Notes: generated from the sequence alone by a model not told the origin. Counted from the stretch's first letter, positions 17,419 to 26,460 are shown. The stretch is 64,000 nt of DNA from Streptomyces sp. LUP47B (GCF_001746295.1 NZ_MJAH01000017.1:62001-126000), one strand, 5' to 3'. Translations and numbers: made by a program.

Positions 17419-17877
17419 GTGAAGCACACCACTAACCAACAGACGCGACGCGGCCGGGGCCCCGCCCGCCGTATCGGCCGCTCCCTCGCCCTTGTCCTGC
17501 CCGTCGTCCTGGTGCTCTCCGGGACCCTCGCGGTCACCCGAGTCAACTGGTCGGGGGATCCCTCGAGCTCCTCGGTGCTCACCGCCGCGGACGCCTCGGT
17601 CTCGGACAGCAAGCCGCACAGCGCGCCCATGGCGCCGCAGGACGTCCTGCGCGAGCAGCTCCTGACCGAGCTCCAGGAGAAGGACCCGGGCACCGCCCTC
17701 ACGCACCTCCAGGAGGCCGTGAACGACCGTCCGTCGCTCGCCAGGCACTGCGTGTCCATCGCGAAGGCCCTGGGCCGCGCGGCGGTCCGTGTGTACGGCC
17801 CCACGCGCGCGCAGTCCTATGCCCGCCCCGTCTGCGACACGTCCTTCGCGACGGGTGTGGCGGCCGCGCACAGCTGA
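17419..17877 (+). CDS. single-pass membrane or secreted hypothetical protein
   Basis: A 152-residue protein with a basic N-terminus, then one hydrophobic segment SLALVLPVVLVLSGTLAVT (about residues 23-41), a Ser/Asp-rich linker, and an extracytoplasmic helical domain (DVLREQLLTELQEKDPGTAL). Two cysteines (in LARHCVSIAK and RPVCDTS) could form a disulfide. It starts at GTG 17419 with a possible TACCCT -10 element just upstream. The composition is that of a conserved Streptomyces protein of unknown role. The next gene, a nucleotidyltransferase, follows after 59 nt. Confidence 0.7.
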   Translation: MKHTTNQQTRRGRGPARRIGRSLALVLPVVLVLSGTLAVTRVNWSGDPSSSSVLTAADASVSDSKPHSAPMAPQDVLREQLLTELQEKDPGTALTHLQEAVNDRPSLARHCVSIAKALGRAAVRVYGPTRAQSYARPVCDTSFATGVAAAHS

Positions 17878-17936
17878 CTCCGTGAGAGAGGACACCGACC
17901 GAGGTCGGGGAAGGGGCGCGCCGTAGAGTTCCGGTC

Positions 17937-18668
17937 ATGACCGATCCGAACGGCGCGTCCCGTCCCACCCAGGCCGTGATCCTGGCCGGCGGCCAGGGTT
18001 CCCGGCTGCGTCCCTACACCGACGACCGGCCCAAGCCGATGGTCGAGATCCCCGGCACGGGGACTCCGATCATCGGCCATCAGCTTGTCTGGCTCGCCGA
18101 GGAGGGTGTGACGGACGTCGTGGTCAGCTGTGGGCATCTCGCCGAGGTGCTGCAGGACTGGCTGAAGACGGCCGAGCTGCCGGTGCGCGTGCAGACCGTC
18201 ATCGAGACGGAGCCGCTGGGGCGGGGTGGTGGTCTGAAGTACGCGGCCGCGCATCTGCCGCATCCGGAGCGGGCGTGGTACGCGACGAACGGTGACATCT
18301 GGACCCGTTTCTCGCTGCGCGACATGGCGGACTTCCACGCCGAGCGCGACGCGGTGGCGACCCTCGCTCTGGCGCGGCCGCGGATTCCGTGGGGGGCGGT
18401 GCAGACCGACGGGTTCGGGCACATCACGGACTTCATAGAGGCGCCGCCGTCGACGTTCGAGATCAACGCGGGTGTGTACGTCTTCTCGCCCGGGTTCGCC
18501 GATCTGCTGCCGGAGCGGGGGGACCATGAGCGGACGACGTTTCCCACGCTTGCGCGTGAGCTGCGGCTGGCCGGGTTCCCGATCCCTCAGGGGGCGTACT
18601 GGCGGGCCATCGACACGGCGAAGGACCTGAGCGAGGCGGCTAAGGAGCTGGCAGCGCTCGGTCGATAG
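17937..18668 (+). CDS. NDP-sugar nucleotidyltransferase
   Basis: A 243-residue enzyme of the sugar-phosphate nucleotidyltransferase family, which makes NDP-sugars from NTP and sugar 1-phosphate. The N-terminal nucleotide loop is VILAGGQGSRLRPYTDDRPK, with the catalytic Lys in RPKPM. GRGGGLKYAA and the metal-binding Asp in WYATNGDIW follow. The C-terminal half binds sugar (FEINAGVYVFSPGF). There is no left-handed beta-helix tail, so it is the short form. The donor sugar is unknown; a cell-wall or glycan pathway is plausible. A bidirectional terminator follows. Confidence 0.85.
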   Translation: MTDPNGASRPTQAVILAGGQGSRLRPYTDDRPKPMVEIPGTGTPIIGHQLVWLAEEGVTDVVVSCGHLAEVLQDWLKTAELPVRVQTVIETEPLGRGGGLKYAAAHLPHPERAWYATNGDIWTRFSLRDMADFHAERDAVATLALARPRIPWGAVQTDGFGHITDFIEAPPSTFEINAGVYVFSPGFADLLPERGDHERTTFPTLARELRLAGFPIPQGAYWRAIDTAKDLSEAAKELAALGR

Positions 18669-18714
18669 CGGCGTCGTCATAGAGGCGTCGTCGAGCGAGG
18701 CGTCGTACGCCGAG

Positions 18715-18747
18715 AAGGTCCCGCACCTCCATGGGTGCGGGACCTTT
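18715..18747. terminator. bidirectional terminator
   Basis: A 13-bp perfect stem (18715-18727 with 18735-18747) between the convergent nucleotidyltransferase and DoxX genes. It has T residues after it on the plus strand and a short run on the minus strand. Confidence 0.8.
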
Positions 18748-18805
18748 TGGTGGGCCCGTGTCTCTCAGCCGGTGGGGTCGCCCAGTATGTCGCCCACCGG
18801 CCCGC

Positions 18806-20437
18806 CTACCCCAACAGGCCGCCCACCAGGCCCGGTTCGCCGGAGGAGGAGCCTCCCGTGTCGGAGCCGCCTGTTGAGCCGCCGGAGGCGCTCGTGCCTC
18901 CGGTGGGGCCCGAAGTGGTGCTGGGGGCCTGCTGGACCGGGGAGGACTGCTGGGGTGAGGTCCGGCCCGTGGTGCCCTGGGTCTGGCTGGGCGAGCCGCC
19001 GGCGGTGGCGCCGGTGTCGCGGGTGGCGCCGGGGGCGGCCGAGGTGCCGGCGGACGGTCCGCTGGTGGCGCCCTGGCTGGGCGAGGTGGACGCCGACGGG
19101 CTCTTCTTGTGGGCCTTGGGGGAGTCCTGCGGGAGCGGGGAGCCGGGCAGTTCGTTGCGCGGGGCCTCGCCGGGGCCGGGCACGATCACCCGGTCGGCGT
19201 CCCGGACGGCACCGCCGAGGACGGAGCCGATCAGGAGGGTGAGGCCGGTGGCGATGGCGGTGATGAGGGCGCCGCGGCGCAGGACGTAGCGGCGCAGCTC
19301 CCAGATGTCGGAGAGGGGTCCGAGGCGGCGCCAGGCGCTGCCCGCGAGGCGGCCGTCGATGGAGTAGACGGGGGCGCCGGCGATGATCAGCGGGGACCAG
19401 GCGGCGAGGTAGATGATGTCGGGGGTGTCGTAGGCGGGGACGCTCTTCCAGCTGACGGTGACGAGGAGCGCGGCGGACAGGCCTGCTCCGACGACCGCGG
19501 CGACGCGCTGCCAGCAGCCCAGGATCGTGAGGACGCCCACGATGACCTGGAAGAAGGCGATGACGAGGCCGGAGCCGACGGGGTGCTGGAGGGCGAACTG
19601 GCGCAGTGGTTCGGCCACTTCCCACGGGTGCAGGGTGTTGAGCCACTTGACCATGGAGCCGCGTTTGCCGCCGTCGAAGTAGACGGGGTCGCAGAGCTTG
19701 CCCATGCCGGCGTAGATGGAGATGAAGCCGAGGAAGATCCGGAGCGGGAGGAGGACGACGCCCAGGTTCATCCGGCGGCCCGGGTAGTAGGCGTGCCGCG
19801 CGGCTTCGTCGTTCTGTCGTCTCGTGGCGCGCTCGGCGGGGGTCTCGTCGAGGCCCTCGTCGAACTCCTCGCCTTCGTAGGCCGGTTCGTCGTACGCGCT
19901 GCCGGCCGTGCGCATGTGGGGCAGGAGTCGGGTGCCGTCGCCCGTGCGCTGGGCGCCGACGAGCGGGGTCTCCATGGTCTGGGCCAACTCGCCGCCGTAG
20001 TCGGCGTGGTAGCCGTGGTCGACGTCGATGCGGGGGATGACCTGGGTGGCTCCGGCGTCGGCGGCGGGCGGCTCGGCATGGCCGACGCTGCCGCCTCGCA
20101 CGGCCTGCAGCAGGCGGTGGGCGCCGGTGTCGTCGGGGGCGGACCTGCCGCTCCACACGACGGGCCGGCGGCGCCCCGCGGCGGGCGCGGCGGCGCCGGC
20201 CGGGATACGTGCGGTGTCCTCGGTGGCGCTCAAGTGCCGTGCGATCCGCGGGGATTGAGCGGCACGCCGCGTCGACGCGCCCAACTGGACGCGGAAACTG
20301 GCGTGGTTGACGATGATCTGCGCCGGATCGCTCGGCACCTTCACCATGCTCAGCGCGGGAGCGTCATCGAGCCCGGTATCGAATCCCGACGAGCGGCCCC
20401 CCGTGGGTGTGCGGGGTGTTCTGGTGTCCACACTCAT
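18806..20437 (-). CDS. DoxX-family membrane protein with long disordered tails
   Basis: A 543-residue protein. Residues 1-225 are polar and likely cytoplasmic and disordered. A DoxX/MauE-type four-helix membrane core follows (LGVVLLPLRIFLGFISIYAG to IIYLAAWSPLIIAG), with a further membrane helix LITAIATGLTLLIGSVLGG near residue 400. The last 110 residues are Ser/Thr/Gly/Pro-rich low complexity, as in exported wall-spanning tails. DoxX proteins act with oxidoreductases in thiol or quinone redox homeostasis. The role of the two long tails is unknown. Confidence 0.8.
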   Translation of the reverse strand: MSVDTRTPRTPTGGRSSGFDTGLDDAPALSMVKVPSDPAQIIVNHASFRVQLGASTRRAAQSPRIARHLSATEDTARIPAGAAAPAAGRRRPVVWSGRSAPDDTGAHRLLQAVRGGSVGHAEPPAADAGATQVIPRIDVDHGYHADYGGELAQTMETPLVGAQRTGDGTRLLPHMRTAGSAYDEPAYEGEEFDEGLDETPAERATRRQNDEAARHAYYPGRRMNLGVVLLPLRIFLGFISIYAGMGKLCDPVYFDGGKRGSMVKWLNTLHPWEVAEPLRQFALQHPVGSGLVIAFFQVIVGVLTILGCWQRVAAVVGAGLSAALLVTVSWKSVPAYDTPDIIYLAAWSPLIIAGAPVYSIDGRLAGSAWRRLGPLSDIWELRRYVLRRGALITAIATGLTLLIGSVLGGAVRDADRVIVPGPGEAPRNELPGSPLPQDSPKAHKKSPSASTSPSQGATSGPSAGTSAAPGATRDTGATAGGSPSQTQGTTGRTSPQQSSPVQQAPSTTSGPTGGTSASGGSTGGSDTGGSSSGEPGLVGGLLG

Positions 20438-20555
20438 CTAACCGAGTGACGTGTGCTTAGGACACTGCTTTGACTCGCCGGATCTGTCCGGACTCCGTCA
20501 AGCTTGCCCCGTACGCCAGGAACACCCCGTGTGGGTGACGGCGCCGAACGGCCGT

Positions 20556-21497
20556 TCAGGCCCGTCGGCGAGCCGCCTCGTACAGCACGATTCCCGCCGC
20601 CACACCGGCGTTCAGCGACTCGGCACCGCCCGGCATCGGGATCCGCACCCGGAAGTCGCAGGTCTCGCCGACCAGGCGGGACAGGCCCTTGCCCTCGCTG
20701 CCGACCACGATGACGACGGGGCCGCCGAGGGCCTCCAGCTCGCCGACCTCGTGCTCGCCGTCGGCGGCGAGGCCGACGACCGCGATGCCCTGCTTCTTGT
20801 ACGCCTCCAGCGCGCGCGTCAGGTTGGTGCAGCGGGCGACAGGGGTGCGGGCGGCCGTACCGGCGGACGACTTCCACGCACCGGCGGTCATGCCGGCCGC
20901 GCGCCGCTCGGGCACGAGGACGCCGTGGCCGCCGAAGGCGGAGACGGAGCGCACGGCGGCACCGAGGTTGCGCGGGTCGGTCACGCCGTCGAGGGCCACG
21001 ATCAGCGGATCCTGTCCCTCGTCGTAGGCGGCGCCGGCGAGGTCCTCGGGGTGGGCGTACTCGTACGGCGGGACCTGGAGGACCAGGCCCTGGTGGTTGA
21101 GCCCGTTGGTCATGCGGTCGAGCTCGGGGCGGGGGGCCTCCATGAGGTGGACGCCGCCCCGGTCGGCGACGAGCTGGAGCGCCTCGCGCACTCGCTCGTC
21201 GTTGTCGATGAACTGCTGGACGTAGAGCGTCACCGCGGGCACGCCCTCGCGCAGCGCCTCGACGACGGGGTTGCGGCCGACGACCATCTCCGAGGTGCCC
21301 TTGCCGCCCCGGCCGCGCGCCACGGGCCGGCGTACCGCCTGCTTCGCCTTGGCGTTGGCGACGCGGTTCTTCTTGTGGCCCTTGCGCATCTCGGCGGGCG
21401 GGGTGGGTCCCTTGCCCTCCAGGCCCCTGCGCCGCTGGCCGCCACTGCCGACCTGCGCGCCCTTCTTGCCGGACATGCGGCGGTTGTTGGCTGCCAT
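20556..21497 (-). CDS. rlmB: 23S rRNA (guanosine-2'-O-)-methyltransferase RlmB (TrmH family)
   Basis: A 313-residue SPOUT methyltransferase that 2'-O-methylates a guanosine of 23S rRNA. An N-terminal basic Lys/Gly/Arg-rich extension (1-68) precedes the substrate-binding domain (VVGRNPVVEALREGVPAVTL). The knotted catalytic domain shows all three motifs: DGVTDPRNLGAAVRS, VVIVVGSEGKGLSRL and IPMPGGAESLNAGVAAGI. It follows cysS in the same direction, and this pairing is conserved in actinobacteria. Confidence 0.9.
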   Translation of the reverse strand: MAANNRRMSGKKGAQVGSGGQRRRGLEGKGPTPPAEMRKGHKKNRVANAKAKQAVRRPVARGRGGKGTSEMVVGRNPVVEALREGVPAVTLYVQQFIDNDERVREALQLVADRGGVHLMEAPRPELDRMTNGLNHQGLVLQVPPYEYAHPEDLAGAAYDEGQDPLIVALDGVTDPRNLGAAVRSVSAFGGHGVLVPERRAAGMTAGAWKSSAGTAARTPVARCTNLTRALEAYKKQGIAVVGLAADGEHEVGELEALGGPVVIVVGSEGKGLSRLVGETCDFRVRIPMPGGAESLNAGVAAGIVLYEAARRRA

Positions 21498-21554
21498 GAC
21501 CTACCTGTTCTACGTGAGTGTCTGCGTCGGTGAAATGTTCGTACGTCTATGCAG

Positions 21555-21582
21555 TGTGCCGCCCGGAGGGCCGGGCGGCACA
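21555..21582 (-). terminator. hairpin between cysS and rlmB
   Basis: A perfect 12-bp GC-rich stem (21555-21566 with 21571-21582) and a 4-nt loop. There is no U tract, so it may terminate weakly or stabilise the cysS message. Confidence 0.5.
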
Positions 21583-21599
21583 ATCGATCAAGAAAGCGG

Positions 21600-23000
21600 C
21601 TAGCGGGGACCCAGCGACCAGCGCGGCCCCTGCGGACCGTCCTCGATGGTCAGTCCCGACTGGCCCAGCTGGTCGCGGATGGCGTCCGCGGTGGCCCAGT
21701 CCTTGCGGGCGCGGGCCGCCTCCCGCTGGTCGAGGACCAGGCGTACGAGGCTGTCGACCACGCCGTGCAGGTCCTCGCCCCGGTCGGACTCACCGGCCCA
21801 GTGCGCGTCGAGCGGGTCGAGGCCGAGGACGCCGAGCATGGCGCGCACCTCGGCGAGGCGGGCCACCGCGGCCTCCTTGTCGTCGGCCGCGAGGGCGCTG
21901 TTGCCCTGCCGGACGGTGGTGTGCACGACGGCGAGCGCCTGGGGGACGCCCAGGTCGTCGTCCATGGCCTCGGCGAAGGCGGGCGGCACCTCCGCTGCGG
22001 GCTCCACGGCCTTCCCGGTCATCTCGGTGACCCGCTGCACGAAGCCCTCGATCCGCGCGAACGCCGACTCGGCCTCGCGCAGGGCGTCCTCGCTGTACTC
22101 GATCATCGAGCGGTAGTGCGGGGTGCCGAGGTAGTAGCGCAGCACGATCGGCCGCCACGTCTTGACCATCTCGGAGACGAGGACCGAGTTGCCGAGCGAC
22201 TTGGACATCTTCTCGCCGCTCATGGTGACCCAGGCGTTGTGCACCCAATAGCGGGCGAACTCGTCGCCGTAGGCCTTGGCCTGGGCGATCTCGTTCTCGT
22301 GGTGCGGGAAGATCAGGTCCAGGCCGCCGCCGTGGATGTCGAAGACGGAGCCGAGGTACTTGTGGGCCATCGCCGAGCACTCCAGGTGCCAGCCGGGGCG
22401 GCCGCGGCCCCACGGGGTCTCCCAGTCGGGCTCGCCGGGCTTGGCGGCCTTCCACATGGCGAAGTCCCGCGGGTCCCGCTTGCCGGTGATGCCCTCCTCG
22501 GCGGGCTGGCGCATCTCGTCCAGGTCCTGCCGGGACAGCTCCAGGTAGGCGGGCCAGGACCGCACGTCGAAGTAGATGCTCCCGTCAGCCTCGTAGGCGT
22601 GTCCGCGCTCGATGAGGCCGCGCATCATCTCGATCATCTCGGGGACGTGCCCGGTGGCGCGCGGTTCGTAGGTCGGCGGGAGGCAACCGAGGGCGTTGTA
22701 GCCGTCGTTGAAGGCGCGCTCGTTGTCGTAGCCGATGGACCACCAGGGGCGGTTCTGGTCGGCCGCCTTGGCGATGATCTTGTCGTCGATGTCGGTGACG
22801 TTGCGGATGAACGTGACGTCGTAGCCGCGGTACCGGAACCAGCGGCGCATGATGTCGAAGTTCAGGTAGGAGCGGATGTGACCGATGTGCGGGGCGGCCT
22901 GCACGGTGGCACCACACAGGTAGATCGAGACACAGCCCGGCGTGAGCGGGGCGAAGTCACGGATCTGCCGGGCGCTGGTGTCGTACAGGCGAATAGTCAC
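21600..23000 (-). CDS. cysS: cysteinyl-tRNA synthetase
   Basis: A 466-residue class I synthetase charging tRNA-Cys. The zinc-site Cys is in YLCGATVQAAPHIGHIRSYL, which also holds the HIGH box near residue 37. HLECSAMA supplies further zinc ligands, and the KMSKS loop is EKMSKSLGNSV near residue 267. The length is normal. The start is GTG 23000. It is not the mycothiol ligase MshC: the HIGH box and C-terminal anticodon domain are those of CysS. Upstream on the same strand are ispF and ispD. Confidence 0.95.
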   Translation of the reverse strand: MTIRLYDTSARQIRDFAPLTPGCVSIYLCGATVQAAPHIGHIRSYLNFDIMRRWFRYRGYDVTFIRNVTDIDDKIIAKAADQNRPWWSIGYDNERAFNDGYNALGCLPPTYEPRATGHVPEMIEMMRGLIERGHAYEADGSIYFDVRSWPAYLELSRQDLDEMRQPAEEGITGKRDPRDFAMWKAAKPGEPDWETPWGRGRPGWHLECSAMAHKYLGSVFDIHGGGLDLIFPHHENEIAQAKAYGDEFARYWVHNAWVTMSGEKMSKSLGNSVLVSEMVKTWRPIVLRYYLGTPHYRSMIEYSEDALREAESAFARIEGFVQRVTEMTGKAVEPAAEVPPAFAEAMDDDLGVPQALAVVHTTVRQGNSALAADDKEAAVARLAEVRAMLGVLGLDPLDAHWAGESDRGEDLHGVVDSLVRLVLDQREAARARKDWATADAIRDQLGQSGLTIEDGPQGPRWSLGPR

Positions 23001-23072
23001 GGGACCTAGGGTAGTGGGCCGAAGGGGGTGCGTGGAGCAGTCCTTTTGTCACCCTTCCCTTACGGCCGATTG

Positions 23073-23564
23073 TCACCCTCCCCTGACGACCAGGGCCGTC
23101 GCCACCGCCATCAGACCCTCGCCGCGCCCCGGGAAGCCGAGGCCGTCCGTGGTCGCCCCCGACACCGACACGGGGGCTCCCGCCGCCTCCGACAGGATTT
23201 TCTGCGCCTCGTCCCTGCGCTTGCCGATCTTGGGCCGGGGACCCACCACCTGTACGGCGATGTTGCCGATGCGGAAGCCCGCCGCACGCACGATGCGGGC
23301 CGCCTCCGTCAGCAGCGTGACGCCCGACGCACCCGACCACTCGGGACGGCCGGTGCCGAAGTGCTGTCCCAGGTCACCGAGGCCGGCCGCGGAGAAGAGC
23401 GCGTTGCACGCGGCGTGGGCGACGACGTCCGCGTCGGAGTGGCCGGCCAGACCCGTGCCCTCGCCCTCCCACTTCAGGCCCGCGCACCACAGCTCGCGGC
23501 CCTCCTCGAAGGCGTGGATGTCGGTGCCGATGCCGACCTGCGGCAACACGGACTCAGAAGCCAT
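23073..23564 (-). CDS. ispF: 2-C-methyl-D-erythritol 2,4-cyclodiphosphate synthase
   Basis: A 163-residue enzyme of the non-mevalonate isoprenoid pathway, making the cyclodiphosphate from CDP-methylerythritol phosphate with loss of CMP. The zinc ligands are in VGIGTDIHAFEEG (DxH) and the nearby His, followed by AGHSDADVVAHAACNAL. ATTDGLGFPGRGEGLMAVA is the conserved C-terminal signature. The start overlaps the end of ispD by 11 nt, indicating translational coupling of two consecutive pathway steps. Confidence 0.95.
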   Translation of the reverse strand: MASESVLPQVGIGTDIHAFEEGRELWCAGLKWEGEGTGLAGHSDADVVAHAACNALFSAAGLGDLGQHFGTGRPEWSGASGVTLLTEAARIVRAAGFRIGNIAVQVVGPRPKIGKRRDEAQKILSEAAGAPVSVSGATTDGLGFPGRGEGLMAVATALVVRGG

Positions 23565-24318
23565 CGTTGAGCCTCCTGCGGGCCAGAACCGCCTCCGCGA
23601 GGACCAGGTCCAGCGGGCGGGTCACCTTGAAGGCCTCCTCGTGGCCGGGCACGACCATGACCGTGAGCCCGAGCTGCTCGACCATGCTCGCGTCGTCGGT
23701 GACGTCCTCGGTGACCGTCTCGTGGGCGCGGATCAGGGTCGACCGGTCGAAGCCCTGCGGTGTCTGTACGGCACGCAGGCGCGCGCGGACCGGGGTCGCC
23801 ACCACCGGCTCCGGCGCACCGGGAGCGGTCGCCGGCTCGACCTCCTTCACGGTGTCCGCGAGGGGCAGCGCCGGGACGACGGCGGGCGCGCCCTCCCGTA
23901 CGGCCTCGATGACCGTGTCGACCGTGTCGACCGGGACGAGCGGGCGAGCCGCGTCGTGGACCAGGACGATGCCGAAGTCGGGGGGCAGGGCATCCAGGCC
24001 GAGCCTGACCGACTCCTGGCGGGAGTCCCCGCCAGGGACCACGAGGAAGTCCGTCCGCTCGGGCAGCGCGTGGGCGTCGAGGAGCGACTTGACCTCGCCG
24101 GCGCCGTCGGGCGGGGCCACGACGACGACCAGGGAGACGGCGCGGGACGCGGCCATCGCACGGACCGCGTGGATCAGCATGGGGGTGCCGTTCAGCGCGC
24201 GGAGTGCTTTGGGGGCGCCCGGACCGAGGCGTACGCCCCTTCCGGCGGCGGGAATCACCACCGCGGTGCGGGCTTCCGCACGTGCTTCGGCGGGCGAAGG
24301 GCGCGAAACGTCAGACAT
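23554..24318 (-). CDS. ispD: 2-C-methyl-D-erythritol 4-phosphate cytidylyltransferase
   Basis: A 254-residue cytidylyltransferase joining CTP and methylerythritol 4-phosphate. The CTP loop is VIPAAGRGVRLGPGAPKALR near residue 21. VHDAARPLVPVDTVD near residue 126 is the conserved metal/substrate motif, and VQTPQGFDRSTL marks the dimer arm. It overlaps ispF downstream. The start is ATG 24318 after AGGAACCG. Confidence 0.95.
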   Translation of the reverse strand: MSDVSRPSPAEARAEARTAVVIPAAGRGVRLGPGAPKALRALNGTPMLIHAVRAMAASRAVSLVVVVAPPDGAGEVKSLLDAHALPERTDFLVVPGGDSRQESVRLGLDALPPDFGIVLVHDAARPLVPVDTVDTVIEAVREGAPAVVPALPLADTVKEVEPATAPGAPEPVVATPVRARLRAVQTPQGFDRSTLIRAHETVTEDVTDDASMVEQLGLTVMVVPGHEEAFKVTRPLDLVLAEAVLARRRLNDGF

Positions 24319-24635
24319 CGGTTCCTGTCAGGTTTGTGTGCTCGGCCAACGTGGGTACGGACACAGCGTGCCGGGCGCGACGCCTTGACCGGACCCTTCC
24401 GTGACACCGGTCGAGCCAGCTGCCCGGGCCCGGCACGCCAAGTATCGGGGGATCTCTCTCCGAGAGGAACACGCGCACGTCGATACGGGGCGTCGTAGGC
24501 CCGGCATCCGGAGACGGACATGCCGCAGCGCCCGGCGACAGCTGTTGCGTCATCGGGCACCGCGGCATTTCAGTGCGGCAATTCGGATTCAGTGTGTGCT
24601 GAGCTGAGCGGGCAAGGTGCCTGCACAGGAACCGC
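24319..24635. other. carD-ispD intergenic region
   Basis: No supported gene is seen in these 317 nt. Short frames here lack codon bias or a start context. It presumably holds the carD 3' untranslated region and a promoter for the ispD-ispF-cysS group. A small CTCTCTCCGAGAG hairpin near 24454-24466 is the only structure noted. Confidence 0.5.
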
Positions 24636-25118
24636 TCAGGACGCGAGAACCTCGTCGAGCAGCGCCTCGGCCTTGTCCTCGTTCGTGTTCTCCGCGAGGG
24701 CGAGTTCGCTCACCAGGATCTGCCGAGCCTTGGCGAGCATGCGCTTCTCACCTGCGGAGAGTCCGCGCTCGCGCTCACGACGCCACAGGTCGCGCACAAC
24801 TTCCGCGACCTTGATGACATCGCCGGAGGCGAGCTTCTCCAGGTTTGCCTTGTATCGACGGGACCAGTTCGTGGGCTCCTCGGCGTACGGTGCGCGCAGC
24901 ACCTCGAAGACCCGGTCCAGCCCATCCTGACCGACCACATCACGCACGCCGACGAACTCCGCATTGTCCGCTGGCACACGCACCGTCAGGTCACCCTGGG
25001 CGACCTTCAGAACCAAGTAGGTCTTGTCCACGCCTTTGATCTGGCGAGTTTCGATAGCCTCGATCAGCGCGGCCCCGTGATGGGGATAGACCACGGTGTC
25101 GCCAACCTTGAACGTCAT
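24636..25118 (-). CDS. carD: CarD-family RNA polymerase-binding regulator
   Basis: A 160-residue global regulator that binds the RNA polymerase beta subunit and stabilises the open promoter complex, chiefly at rRNA and housekeeping promoters. The N-terminal polymerase-interacting Tudor-like domain starts MTFKVGDTVVYPHHGAALIE. The C-terminal helical domain (NWSRRYKANLEKLASGDV, then LWRRERERGLSAGEKRMLAK) contains the conserved tryptophans that wedge the -10 region. The start is ATG 25118 with an AAGGGG ribosome site. A TACCCT-type -10 lies just upstream (25147-25152 on the complement). Confidence 0.93.
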   Translation of the reverse strand: MTFKVGDTVVYPHHGAALIEAIETRQIKGVDKTYLVLKVAQGDLTVRVPADNAEFVGVRDVVGQDGLDRVFEVLRAPYAEEPTNWSRRYKANLEKLASGDVIKVAEVVRDLWRRERERGLSAGEKRMLAKARQILVSELALAENTNEDKAEALLDEVLAS

Positions 25119-25415
25119 GTGACAGGTACCCCTTCCGTGGCTATCCAGGGTAACACGGAAACTGCGGGTTCTGAATGGCGTTTTCGCAGGTCAGGGCATA
25201 TCTCGGGGCTTGACAACAGCAACAGGAACGTGCTGCGCGGGCCGAGCGGAAGAAGGTATTCGCAGGTCGGAGCGGCTCTCCGGGCGAGGTGAAACGCGTA
25301 CGTTACACACATCCGGAAGCCCTTCCGGACGGGCAAACGTCCACAAATGTCCGGTTCCAGGTGTGCGACTTACGCTACTCCGTTCGGAGTCCGGAGTCGG
25401 CTCCACGCCGATTCG

Positions 25416-25460
25416 GGAATTGATCACACGAGCCGGGCGGATCAGCCGGTGATCAATTCC
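25416..25460. repeat. 12-bp perfect inverted repeat with 21-nt spacer
   Basis: Arms GGAATTGATCAC (25416-25427) and GTGATCAATTCC (25449-25460) are exact complements. The arms are AT-richer than their surroundings. It could be an operator pair or an RNA stem; there is no poly-U, so it is not a terminator. Confidence 0.7.
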
Positions 25461-25551
25461 GAGGATGATCGCGCATTCCTTCACGGAAGTTTTGCTACTG
25501 GATACCGAAGGCTCTTATGTGAATGCCGGACGAGCGCCGGAGTGCGGGCGG

Positions 25552-25571
25552 AAGTGACTCACGAGTCACTT
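25552..25571. repeat. 9-bp perfect palindrome upstream of the lipoprotein gene
   Basis: AAGTGACTC-AC-GAGTCACTT forms a perfect inverted repeat with a 2-nt centre, 145 nt before the lipoprotein start. The size and symmetry fit a dimeric regulator's operator; the regulator is unknown. Confidence 0.55.
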
Positions 25572-25715
25572 GTGGACCGGAGTGACCGGAGAGATACGCC
25601 CCTTGGGGAGGGTCGGGTGCGGCCCGGCGGGAACGGCTCGGTAACCTGAGGCCGCTGACAGACACTTAGCGCGGCTTTACGGCCGCCTCGCTCAAGTCAA
25701 GGAGTTGCCGCCGCC

Positions 25716-26378
25716 GTGAGCAGCAGCCTTCGACGCGGCGTCCTCGCCGCCGCCGCCATCGCGTTCTCGGTCACCGCGCTCTCCGCGTGCGCGGCCGGGA
25801 CCAACGCCCAGACGCTGGAGGTCAAGCCGGACAACGCGGAGACCAGCGTCGGCGGCATCAGGCTCCAGAACGTCGTGGTCATCACCCAGCCCACCACTCA
25901 GGCCTCGGGCGAGACCAAGGGTCCCGCCGTGGTCTCGGCCAGCGTCTTCAACAACACCGGCACCGCCCAGACGCTGGACGCCGTGCGCATCGAGGGCGGC
26001 GGCAGCGCCGAGATCACGCCCGCCAAGGGCAAGGGCAGGGTGACCGTCCCGGCCCACGGCTCCGTGCTCCTGGGCGGCAAGGGCAACGCCTCCGCCGTGG
26101 TGACCGAGATCGGCGAGAACGTCCAGGACGGCAACGCGCAGAAGGTCACCTTCACCTTCAGCACGACCGGTGACGTGAGCCTGCGCGCCTTCGTGGTCCC
26201 GGCCGACAGCTACTACACCAAGTGGGGCCCGAGCGCCGTCCCGTCGGCGCCGCAGACCTCGCCGAAGCCGACCGGCCCCGCGACCCCGACCGGCACGGCC
26301 ACGCCGAGCGGCTCCGGCACGCCGACCGACGCGGCCTCCGCGAGCGCGACCGCGACCGAGTCGGCAGCGAGCCACTGA
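25716..26378 (+). CDS. lipoprotein, DUF461-like (copper-chaperone PCuAC-like fold)
   Basis: A 220-residue exported lipoprotein. The signal peptide ends in the lipobox VTALSACAAG (Cys about 25). The domain that follows (IRLQNVVVITQPTTQ, SASVFNNTGTAQTLDAVRIE, VPAHGSVLLGG) has the layout of the DUF461/PCuAC-like beta-barrel, but I see no His/Met copper-site set. The last 50 residues are a Pro/Thr/Ser-rich tail. It starts at GTG 25716 after AAGGAG. It is convergent with phoP across a shared terminator. Confidence 0.75.
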   Translation: MSSSLRRGVLAAAAIAFSVTALSACAAGTNAQTLEVKPDNAETSVGGIRLQNVVVITQPTTQASGETKGPAVVSASVFNNTGTAQTLDAVRIEGGGSAEITPAKGKGRVTVPAHGSVLLGGKGNASAVVTEIGENVQDGNAQKVTFTFSTTGDVSLRAFVVPADSYYTKWGPSAVPSAPQTSPKPTGPATPTGTATPSGSGTPTDAASASATATESAASH

Positions 26379-26399
26379 GCGGCCGTACCGGATCGTCGT

Positions 26400-26443
26400 A
26401 CGCCGAAGGGCGGAACCTCCGAGGAGGTCCCGCCCTTCGGCGT
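26400..26443. terminator. bidirectional terminator, lipoprotein/phoP
   Basis: A 14-bp perfect outer stem (26400-26413 with 26430-26443) enclosing a smaller CCTC/GAGG stem between two convergent genes. Confidence 0.8.
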
Positions 26444-26460
26444 TCGTGAGGCGTTCTTCT

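Larger units (their letters stand above)
25119..25715. other. long carD-lipoprotein intergenic region
   Basis: No gene is supported in these 597 nt, which are unusually long for this gene-dense segment and noticeably less GC-rich around 25370-25520. The region contains divergent promoters for carD and the lipoprotein, plus two strong inverted repeats (25416-25460 and 25552-25571) listed separately. Confidence 0.6.
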
